Of a DNA stretch of 20,450 bases, positions 1-5,387 are shown in pieces (position 1 is the stretch's first letter; the number at the start of each line of letters is the position of its first letter). Where the stretch lies: IMG/VR virus record IMGVR_UViG_3300040816_000097, positions 1 through 20,450 of that record; one strand, given 5' to 3'. The notes beneath the pieces are model-generated. The model saw only the letters and a program-made list of their open reading frames with translations, did not search any database and had not been told where the DNA came from. Origin of the DNA: a virus. Both the position numbers and the translations under genes were made by a program.

Positions 1-461
1 GCTATTGACATTAAGTCAGCACCTAAGCCCTGCACTGGATAGTTTAGTATCTTAGTGCGTGGATATTTAACTCCATAGCTCGTAACCTCTGGTTTATAGT
101 TGTATACACGACCAGTAGGCATAGTAAGTTTCCTATCTCGTTTTGCTAAGAACATTATTTCATCATGCCACTCCTTTAGTTTAGTATATTTATTGTAGAA
201 TTGATCTATAATATTTTGCCAATAGCTCTCATCACCAATGTCTTTGAAGTTAGGATCATTAGCATATGAGTATGCACTACCTCCGTAGATTAATCTAAAC
301 ACAAATGTTTTAGCAATTAATCTAGATGGTAATCCAAATCTTTCTTGGTTATCAGAGTGCATATCAGTACCTTCCCAGATCTCTTTGATTGCAAGATCAT
401 CTTGAGATAAATAGGCAGCACCTACCCACTCTAACTGTTTAGCATCAGCCTGTAATAACAT
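1..461 (-). CDS. DNA polymerase I-type, C-terminal (palm/fingers) part, incomplete
   Basis: Second half of a split family A DNA polymerase, running off the left edge of the window. Seen: the protein starts with MLLQADAKQLEW, so the motif A metal-binding aspartate is residue 6. It continues with DMHSDNQ, an O-helix (motif B) of the form R-x3-K-x3-F-x3-YG (RLIAKTFVFRLIYGG), and near the edge a PTGR followed by NYPVQGLGADLM. Motif C (HDE) would lie beyond the window. Known: these are the dNTP-binding and catalytic elements of polymerases such as T7 gp5 and E. coli Pol I. The ATG at 461-459 is the first start after an in-frame TAG at 467-465, and it overlaps the end of a small membrane-peptide ORF. 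It is in the same frame as the N-terminal part, 90 nt away. Together the two parts would make one complete enzyme; separate translation and assembly is inferred. Confidence 0.9.
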   Translation of the reverse strand, partial: MLLQADAKQLEWVGAAYLSQDDLAIKEIWEGTDMHSDNQERFGLPSRLIAKTFVFRLIYGGSAYSYANDPNFKDIGDESYWQNIIDQFYNKYTKLKEWHDEIMFLAKRDRKLTMPTGRVYNYKPEVTSYGVKYPRTKILNYPVQGLGADLMSI

Positions 462-546
462 TGTCTATCCAAGCTTTGTATGTAATTCCATAGAATGTGT
501 ATATTAAAACAAGGCTAACTAATATAATAAATATTTTATCCTTCAT
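445..546 (-). CDS. Putative 33-aa single-span membrane peptide in the polymerase seam
   Basis: Small ORF between the two polymerase parts. It starts with ATG eight bases after an AGGGTG ribosome binding site that overlaps the stop of the N-terminal part. It begins MKDKIFIILVSLVLIYTFYG, which is one hydrophobic stretch (about residues 5-20) after a charged start, then a short polar tail ending in TG. The last codons overlap the ATG of the C-terminal polymerase part in another frame, so translation coupling would carry ribosomes from part one through this ORF to part two. No family is recognised. It could be a real membrane peptide, or only a translational bridge or insertion remnant whose hydrophobicity reflects T-rich codons. 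The ribosome binding site favours real translation. Confidence 0.5.
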   Translation of the reverse strand: MKDKIFIILVSLVLIYTFYGITYKAWIDNVITG

Positions 547-551
547 AACAA

Positions 552-1712
552 TCACCCTGAAAATCTTGACAAGAACAAGGACTTGATTTCTCCGTCAAAG
601 TTTTGCAGGTTTGGTCTGCTACTTGAAAGTCTTCCTGTTCTTGCAACGCATTGGTTAAGTTGTCCATGTATTTCTCCTTTGTTCCACTTGTTATCATCAA
701 TCAACTTAACTAATCCATGATAGTAAGTTGATTTCCTTTTCTCTAATGTTGCTCTTGTAAGAAGCAACTCTAGAATTTCTTTACCTTCTTTGTTAGGTTT
801 AAGCGAGCGTAAGGTCTTTTCATCCGTAGAGTAAAGACCTTCTTTAGCGAGCTCTGATCCTTTCAATGGTCTAACTCTTTGAGGCAATTCTATTTGTTCG
901 TCGAACCACTGAAGCTTGACTTCACCCACACGATTGCCCGATTTGTAATGACCAACAGGACGCTGACGCTTGTATTTAATAATGCCACCATATAGGAAAG
1001 CACTAAGATGATCAACGCTATTAGGGTTAAAGTCATCAAATTGATGGTACATATACAATCGTTTATCCAGTTTAGATATTTGTTCTTCAAGTTCATCTCC
1101 TAATATTTTACTTTTATCATAGTCATATAGTATACCATTAAACTCCATCTCTTGCAAGACTAGTAAGTCTTGATTATGTAAACTAACTAAACGTTTTAGT
1201 TCTGGTTGATTGTTTAGATCTTCCATTTGTTTAATCATTATTTGTTCTGTTAGTTTAACATCCTGTTTTAAATACTCAACAAGAATGTCTTCTGGTATAT
1301 CAGGTGTATCAATACCATTCTTCCAGTATTGTTCTGATACTATATCTAACTTGCTTTCTAATCCATAGTGTTCAGCAACACCATTAAGACTAGGGTATGG
1401 GTTAGCTTGTCCATCAAGAATAAAGTGGACAAGCTGACAATCCCATATACGTTTGTTAGCAAATTTAATTCCATATCTTGCTAACCAATGTAAATCAAAC
1501 TTGATGTTGAACCCCACAAGAACAGTGGCAGAGTCAATAGACTCTTGGATTTTAAGGAGATTATCCTTGTAGGGCTCATCATCAAACTCTATGTTGTATA
1601 CGTCATCATTCATACCTACGTAACACAACTTGTTTGTTGTATCAAAGGGATTACCTTTGTTACTTGTTGTTGTTTCTACATCTAGTACTAAATGTGGTTT
1701 AGATGTCTTCAT
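552..1712 (-). CDS. DNA polymerase I-type, N-terminal part (3'-5' exonuclease and thumb)
   Basis: First half of a split family A replicative DNA polymerase, 386 aa. Seen: a DnaQ-like proofreading exonuclease with ExoI LDVET (D11, E13), ExoII VGFNIKFD (N69, D73) and ExoIII Y147-x3-D151. A helical thumb follows, then the start of the polymerase domain, TGRLSSSRPNLQNF (about 359-372). The protein stops at LFLSRFSG, just where intact homologues continue into motif A. Nothing appears lost, because the next polymerase ORF resumes with LLQADAKQLEW. It starts at ATG 1712 behind AGAGGT and overlaps the helicase gene by 14 nt. Known: T7 gp5 (about 700 aa) has this domain order in one chain. The exonuclease catalytic residues are intact, so proofreading should work. 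Confidence 0.92.
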   Translation of the reverse strand: MKTSKPHLVLDVETTTSNKGNPFDTTNKLCYVGMNDDVYNIEFDDEPYKDNLLKIQESIDSATVLVGFNIKFDLHWLARYGIKFANKRIWDCQLVHFILDGQANPYPSLNGVAEHYGLESKLDIVSEQYWKNGIDTPDIPEDILVEYLKQDVKLTEQIMIKQMEDLNNQPELKRLVSLHNQDLLVLQEMEFNGILYDYDKSKILGDELEEQISKLDKRLYMYHQFDDFNPNSVDHLSAFLYGGIIKYKRQRPVGHYKSGNRVGEVKLQWFDEQIELPQRVRPLKGSELAKEGLYSTDEKTLRSLKPNKEGKEILELLLTRATLEKRKSTYYHGLVKLIDDNKWNKGEIHGQLNQCVARTGRLSSSRPNLQNFDGEIKSLFLSRFSG

Positions 1713-2943
1713 ATCTTGCTACCTCTGGTTTAATTAATACTTGTGTGCTTCCATGACGTAAGTCAGGTAATGTATCAGCATCACCAATCAATTTGTTTTT
1801 AAGAATACTAAAGTATCTTAGTCGTGATGTGTTGTCTGCTTCTTTACCTATACCTAACATCCAATCAGCCTCACCTTGTTTGGCTGTCTTAGAACCATCT
1901 ACCATGTTCATAGTCAACCATAGTTTATTATCTGCTTCACCACTGGCTTGTGATACTGCAATTACTGGAGCATATCTTTTAGCTATTTCACGAGCCCATT
2001 GGTATATTGCTTTAAGTTCTAGATCATTACGATCACCTTTAAAACCTTTGATCTTATCTATCTGGTCAAAGATAATGAGAGCAGGATTAGTAGACTCAAG
2101 AATCTCTTCGATACGTTTGTAATGACTACTGTCATCAGAATCTAAAATCTTAATCCTGTCTCCCACTATGTCTTGGTACTGTATATTATATGCTTCTTTC
2201 TGTTGACCAAATAGTATTCGTTGCTCACATCCAAAGAAAGATTGGAATACTCTGATACCAACTTTTTTACCTTGTTCTTCGTTGTTAAACCACAGTATAT
2301 CACCATCAGTTTGTTTAATCATATGACTTACTTCACTAGCTAAGAAGGTAGTCTTACCTGTCTCTGGTCTAGCAAAGAGGAAACCAAAGTCACCTTTGCG
2401 TAGACTACCTAATGATTTATTAAGCCAATCAACTCTCCATCGTAGACCTGGAGTAGCTATCTGTGATTCATACAAATCATTTAAATCCATGTTAACAAAG
2501 TTAATATCTTCTTGTTCAATGTCTTGTATATCAAACTCTTTAAACTTATCAAGCAGAGTATCAACACTAGCTTCACCATCTTCTACATCAAGAGCAAGCT
2601 TGGCGAGGTCACCTGCTAATCCTCGCCTGCGATGCTCGCTAAGGAGATTAATGACAGCATCTTCGTTGGTAATTTCTACTGCGAAGATTCTTTCTACCAG
2701 AGCTATGAGTTCTTTACGCTCTGATTCTTGTAATAAATAATTACTATTATATTGTAATTCTAATTCATTACTATTAATGCTATCCTTTAAAGGATAGCTA
2801 TTATAATAATTATCAATACAAAGAAATAATTTATAATGATTATTATAATTAATCTTTATATAATTAAGGTTAACATACTTGTAATATTTTGTAAAGACTT
2901 TTTTATCTTGACAAAATAATTTTATTATTTGTTCTTCAACCAC
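1699..2943 (-). CDS. Replicative DNA helicase (DnaB/T7 gp4 helicase-like)
   Basis: Hexameric RecA-fold helicase expected to unwind the fork for the phage polymerase, 414 aa. Seen: about 165 N-terminal residues without a recognised motif, then the core. RKGDFGFLFARPETGKTTF (182-200) holds the Walker A motif, NEEQ (221-224) follows, then Walker B LIIFDQID (289-296). A segment VIAVSQASG resembles the DNA-contacting/sensor strand, and a conserved-looking MVDGSKTAKQGEADWMLGI follows. The start is GTG at 2943, chosen because AAGGAG lies 8 nt upstream. It overlaps the primase gene by 19 nt and the polymerase gene by 14 nt, so the genes are translationally coupled. Known: in T7 the primase and helicase are one polypeptide; here they are two. 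The tyrosine/asparagine-rich N-terminus is coded by a very AT-rich stretch (2740-2900). Confidence 0.88.
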   Translation of the reverse strand: MVEEQIIKLFCQDKKVFTKYYKYVNLNYIKINYNNHYKLFLCIDNYYNSYPLKDSINSNELELQYNSNYLLQESERKELIALVERIFAVEITNEDAVINLLSEHRRRGLAGDLAKLALDVEDGEASVDTLLDKFKEFDIQDIEQEDINFVNMDLNDLYESQIATPGLRWRVDWLNKSLGSLRKGDFGFLFARPETGKTTFLASEVSHMIKQTDGDILWFNNEEQGKKVGIRVFQSFFGCEQRILFGQQKEAYNIQYQDIVGDRIKILDSDDSSHYKRIEEILESTNPALIIFDQIDKIKGFKGDRNDLELKAIYQWAREIAKRYAPVIAVSQASGEADNKLWLTMNMVDGSKTAKQGEADWMLGIGKEADNTSRLRYFSILKNKLIGDADTLPDLRHGSTQVLIKPEVARYEDI

Positions 2944-3617
2944 TGTTCTATCTCCTTGTTGCTATATTCTTTTGGGTCTTTATCTGTAACAATGACTCTT
3001 GACTTCTTACCTAAACTTTTAATTCGATTCTTAAATCGAATAGCATTCTTTGCTTTGTCTCTGTCTAACCAGAGATGTATGTTATCAAACTGTTCTGTTA
3101 ATTTATGTTGCCATTCCAGAGGGAGACTGCTCCCCAACAAAGGGGCGGAGCAGTAACCCGATATTCTACTTACTTTAATTGCTGATAAAATATCTTCTAC
3201 TAATATTATTGTATCACCCTCTCCATAAATTGTCAAGGGTTTAAGTCCATTAGATAAATACTTAGGACCAATGTTTCTAAACGATCTACTTTGCCAATAT
3301 GATCCTGTGTTTAGTAGCACAAGAGTACCGTTATCTTCACACCATTCCATGTTATATTTTACTATCTCTTCTAAGGAGATACCGTAAGATAGCAACCATT
3401 TCATAGCAGATTGTGGAAGATCTTTAGTTGTATGTAGCAGACTTGTGGTTACATTACTGGGGCTTTTTGCCCTGTTAATTCTTGTTCGTAATGTATTAAG
3501 ATCATCTTTTACTTTGTAGTATTGACAACCAAAACAATAGTAATGGTCGTCATACTCACCTAGATTGTCTTTACTGCCACACTTAGGACAAGGTATATGT
3601 TTTAAAAACTTAGTCAT
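2925..3617 (-). CDS. DNA primase (zinc ribbon plus TOPRIM, T7 gp4 N-terminal type)
   Basis: Makes RNA primers on the lagging strand. 230 aa. Seen: an N-terminal zinc ribbon HIPCPKCGS with C10/C13 and YYCFGCQ with C28/C31, matching the template-recognition ribbon of T7 gp4. A linker and RNA-polymerase-like part follow. The TOPRIM fold shows TIILVEDILSAIKVS (catalytic E141) and HLWLDRDKAK (D185, D187). The final DKDPKEYS resembles the family's third acidic strand. It starts ATG 3617, 8 nt inside the end of the 97-aa gene, and its last 19 nt overlap the helicase start. The enzyme is physically separate from the helicase, unlike T7 gp4. Activity is likely, as all metal-binding residues are present. 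Confidence 0.9.
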   Translation of the reverse strand: MTKFLKHIPCPKCGSKDNLGEYDDHYYCFGCQYYKVKDDLNTLRTRINRAKSPSNVTTSLLHTTKDLPQSAMKWLLSYGISLEEIVKYNMEWCEDNGTLVLLNTGSYWQSRSFRNIGPKYLSNGLKPLTIYGEGDTIILVEDILSAIKVSRISGYCSAPLLGSSLPLEWQHKLTEQFDNIHLWLDRDKAKNAIRFKNRIKSLGKKSRVIVTDKDPKEYSNKEIEQWLKNK

Positions 3618-3903
3618 AAAATGTTAATTCTTTTTCTGGATTAAAACAATCTTTGTTTAATTCTTTAACTAACTTAGTAAGTGTTTCATATGTATACCAT
3701 TCATTACCACCTACAAATTTCCATTTCTTTTTAGGTGTTATAATATATACATCATTAACTATAAATCCCCAACGACAAGGTCGTATATTGTCTGATTGAA
3801 ATTGATTTTGTAATGTTTTAAAACATTGAAACCATTTAGATTTAGTAAAGTTATTAGCTTCCCAATGCCAAGGTCTTTTAACAAATTTAAATTTTCTTTT
3901 CAT
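3610..3903 (-). CDS. Hypothetical 97-aa basic protein, first gene of the replication operon
   Basis: Not recognised. A longer open frame reaches 3984, but the ATG at 3903 is preferred: AAGGAT lies 6 nt upstream, and the sigma70 promoter at 3922-3950 would place the transcription start near 3915, inside the longer version. The 97-aa protein is rich in Lys, Trp and aromatic residues (MKRKFKFVKRPWHWEANN at the start; KKKWKF around residue 60), with an acidic C-terminus. There is no signal peptide or membrane segment. Its basic, aromatic character and position ahead of the primase, with an 8-nt overlap, would fit a nucleic-acid-binding early protein, but that is only inference from context. Confidence 0.75.
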   Translation of the reverse strand: MKRKFKFVKRPWHWEANNFTKSKWFQCFKTLQNQFQSDNIRPCRWGFIVNDVYIITPKKKWKFVGGNEWYTYETLTKLVKELNKDCFNPEKELTFYD

Positions 3904-3921
3904 AGTAATCCTTAGTTGTAA

Positions 3922-3950
3922 ATCATACAATATAACAAGACTTTTGTCAA
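3922..3950 (-). promoter_or_regulatory. Sigma70 promoter of the replication operon
   Basis: On the minus strand, TTGACA (3950-3945), a 17-nt spacer and TATGAT (3927-3922). The predicted start is near 3915, followed by the AAGGAT ribosome binding site and ATG at 3903. The -35 is perfect and the -10 matches five of six bases, so host RNA polymerase should use it. It sits back to back with the regulatory DNA of the pqqA-like gene. Confidence 0.75.
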
Positions 3951-3955
3951 TAAAT

Positions 3956-3979
3956 AGTGTATAATATACATTATATACT
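3956..3979. promoter_or_regulatory. Operator-like dyad between divergent transcription units
   Basis: AGTGTATAAT (3956-3965), a 4-nt centre ATAC, then ATTATATACT (3970-3979): 10-bp arms with one mismatch. It is flanked by TTGTCA (3944-3949) and TGACAA (3979-3984), which are also inverted. It overlaps candidate -10 elements on both strands and abuts the -35 of the replication promoter, the right place for a repressor acting on both directions. A plus-strand promoter for the pqqA-like gene is probable here (TTGTCA, 17 nt, TACATT, or one of several TATA-like hexamers), but no single assignment is secure. Confidence 0.5.
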
Positions 3980-4017
3980 GACAATAGTATATAAATTTTA
4001 GACGAAAGGAGACTACT

Positions 4018-4089
4018 ATGTGGACTAAACCATCAGCAACAGAAATGCGCTTCGGCTTTGAAGTCACAATGTACGTATGTAATAAGTAA
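4018..4089 (+). CDS. pqqA: PqqA, pyrroloquinoline quinone precursor peptide
   Basis: 23-residue peptide: starts MWTKP, has Arg11 and Gly13, then the core FEVTMY (14-19) with Glu15 and Tyr19, and ends VCNK. Known: bacterial PqqA peptides such as the 23-aa Klebsiella one start MW-x-KP and carry R11, G13 and E15-V-T-x-Y19; PqqE cross-links that Glu and Tyr, and PQQ is built from them, so PqqA is used up one per cofactor. Length and every key position fit without gaps. AAAGGAGA lies 6 nt before the ATG, a strong ribosome binding site. The gene is on the plus strand, opposite to all neighbours, between the replication promoter and a GC-rich hairpin. GC is 28 of 69 sense bases, with CGC, GGC and GTC codons unlike nearby phage genes, suggesting recent capture from a host. 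No pqqB-E is visible, so processing must be by host enzymes (inference). Confidence 0.9.
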   Translation: MWTKPSATEMRFGFEVTMYVCNK

Positions 4090-4103
4090 TTCGTATACGC
4101 ACT

Positions 4104-4124
4104 AGCCCAGCTCATCGCTGGGCT
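4104..4124. terminator. GC-rich hairpin between pqqA and a convergent gene
   Basis: AGCCCAGC (4104-4111), loop TCATC, GCTGGGCT (4117-4124): a perfect 8-bp stem 14 nt after the pqqA stop and 6 nt before the end of the convergent zinc-ribbon gene. Neither side has a T-run, so it is not a textbook intrinsic terminator; it may slow polymerase in both directions or protect the short pqqA mRNA 3' end. Confidence 0.5.
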
Positions 4125-4130
4125 TATGCT

Positions 4131-4346
4131 CTACTCATCATCTAAATCAAAGTCTAATTCGATCCATTCATCATCGTCAAACATTTCATCATCACCTTCA
4201 ATTAAATCAGGACGTTCTTCTACTGCTTGAATGTCAGATTCAACTGAATGATAACAATGATTACATAGATCTAAGTAATGACCTTCACTATCCTTACGGG
4301 TAGATTCAAAGTCATTCAAATTCTTGTTGCAAGCTACGCACCTCAT
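4131..4346 (-). CDS. Small zinc-ribbon protein with acidic tail
   Basis: 71 aa. Seen: MRCVACNKNL (C3, C6) and DLCNHCYHS (C28, C31) form one C-x2-C/C-x2-C zinc site. From about residue 40 the protein is almost purely acidic, ending DFDLDDE. It starts ATG 4346 with AAGGAG 7 nt upstream, and its start overlaps the end of the ribbon-helix-helix gene by 35 nt. Known: short proteins of this form recur in phages, without a proven function. The acidic tail could mimic DNA or contact a basic partner such as an RNA polymerase subunit, but that is speculation. Confidence 0.8.
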   Translation of the reverse strand: MRCVACNKNLNDFESTRKDSEGHYLDLCNHCYHSVESDIQAVEERPDLIEGDDEMFDDDEWIELDFDLDDE

Positions 4347-4482
4347 TGGTATACTCCTTATCTATCATGAATGCAAGTTGTTTTGACATAGGTCTATAGT
4401 TTTTTGCAGCAATCGTCTTTAGTTTCCTATGTGTTTCTCTATTCATGAATATAGTTTTTAAATTTTCCATATTGTTAGGCAT
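4312..4482 (-). CDS. Ribbon-helix-helix (Arc/MetJ-like) DNA-binding protein
   Basis: 56 aa. Seen: a short strand NLKTIFMN (7-14), helix RETHRKLKTIAAKNY, a turn RPMS, and a second helix KQLAFMIDKEY. This is the strand-helix-turn-helix pattern of the ribbon-helix-helix fold, which binds DNA as a dimer with the strand in the major groove and reads dyad operators. The start is ATG 4482 behind AAGGAG; a second ATG at codon 5 is possible. It is followed with overlap by the zinc-ribbon gene. It is the only clear transcription-factor-like protein in the left block, and the dyad at 3956-3979 is about 330 bp from its stop codon, so it is a candidate regulator of the divergent replication/pqqA region (inference). 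An antitoxin role is less likely, as no toxin partner is visible. Confidence 0.65.
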   Translation of the reverse strand: MPNNMENLKTIFMNRETHRKLKTIAAKNYRPMSKQLAFMIDKEYTNEVRSLQQEFE

Positions 4483-4529
4483 ATAGATCTCCTTATTATT
4501 ATATCATATTTTTATTTAAAAGTATAGTA

Positions 4530-5387
4530 CTAATCCCAATATTCTGCATACTCATCAAGCATTAATTTTGTTGTTGATACATTGTAGAATACAAATGGTT
4601 TTGTAGGATCGTCTGCATCAGTTACAATATCTACTGATCCATCTTTATTACATCCTACAATTTCAACCCACTCACCTACATCTATTACAGATCCTGTAGC
4701 AAAATCTTTAATAGGTTTTATTACTTGACATTGATCTCCTTCTTTAAAAACAGACTGAGCAATCGGCTCGGGAGAGACCGAGTGCGTAAGCTGTTTACTA
4801 TATCTACCCCAGTCATACTTAGTCCATGATGTTTGAACAGGATACTTAGGTGCAGGTTGGTATGATTTATTAGAATACCATACACCATTATCCCACTCAC
4901 CTTTCTCTTCATTAAAGATCTTATGATTACCATGTCGATCAAGCATAATAAGTTTGCTCCAACCAATACGATTCTCAATAAGATCTACAATAGGGTCTTG
5001 AAACAATGCAAGATTACCCCATTTACCTACAAGTTTTTGTAAGATACCTTCATTGAACTGTATAGTATCACTGAATGTATCGTTACCAAAGCCTGTGATT
5101 GTACCATTATGTACAAAGCCCATTGAATTGTTAATATAAAATGGATGACAGTTTGTTTCATCTACTTTGCCATGTGTTTTAATACGGAAGTGGATGACAC
5201 ATTTCTTAGCTTCATGTTTCTTGTAAGCTTTGTAAAACTTTTCAAAGTTAAAGAATCCTTTTTGTATCTTAAGTTCTTTATCTTCTGCAAACATAAAGCC
5301 TGCACCATCAGGATTGTTTTGATAACATAAGTTAAGAATTTCTTTCTTAATATGTTTATCTTTTGGTTTATAAATTGCTATGCACAT
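4530..5387 (-). CDS. Class II glutamine amidotransferase (Ntn hydrolase) domain protein
   Basis: 285 aa. Seen: MCIAIYKPK, giving an N-terminal nucleophile Cys2 once Met is removed; NNPDGAGFMF (about 24-33); HFRIKTHG with the glutamine-site Arg; NCHPF; and FVHNGTITGF, the oxyanion Asn-Gly. These are the signatures of the glutaminase domain of GlmS/PurF-type enzymes, which release ammonia from glutamine. There is no synthase domain; the last 85 residues instead look like a small beta-rich module. It starts 10 nt inside the end of the amidoligase gene, with AAGGAG upstream, so the two are coupled. Known: Iyer and co-workers described class II amidotransferases next to GCS/GS-fold amidoligases in phages. 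Here it could feed ammonia to, or hydrolyse an amide made by, its partner (inference). Confidence 0.85.
   Translation of the reverse strand: MCIAIYKPKDKHIKKEILNLCYQNNPDGAGFMFAEDKELKIQKGFFNFEKFYKAYKKHEAKKCVIHFRIKTHGKVDETNCHPFYINNSMGFVHNGTITGFGNDTFSDTIQFNEGILQKLVGKWGNLALFQDPIVDLIENRIGWSKLIMLDRHGNHKIFNEEKGEWDNGVWYSNKSYQPAPKYPVQTSWTKYDWGRYSKQLTHSVSPEPIAQSVFKEGDQCQVIKPIKDFATGSVIDVGEWVEIVGCNKDGSVDIVTDADDPTKPFVFYNVSTTKLMLDEYAEYWD

Noticed and set aside
445-560. Group I intron or intein in the polymerase gene
   Set aside because: The 90-nt gap is far too short for a catalytic intron, and there is no intein-like continuous reading frame or splice-site Cys/Ser motifs.
3904-4115. Minus-strand open frame of 67 codons across 3912-4115 and the N-terminal extension of the 97-aa gene
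   Set aside because: They lie over the promoter, dyad and pqqA, lack ribosome binding sites, and the extension begins upstream of the predicted transcription start.
4490-4526. Extended -10 TGA-TATAAT on the minus strand (4506-4498) as promoter for the ribbon-helix-helix gene
   Set aside because: No -35 at a proper distance, and the predicted start would cut into the ribosome binding site at 4488-4494.
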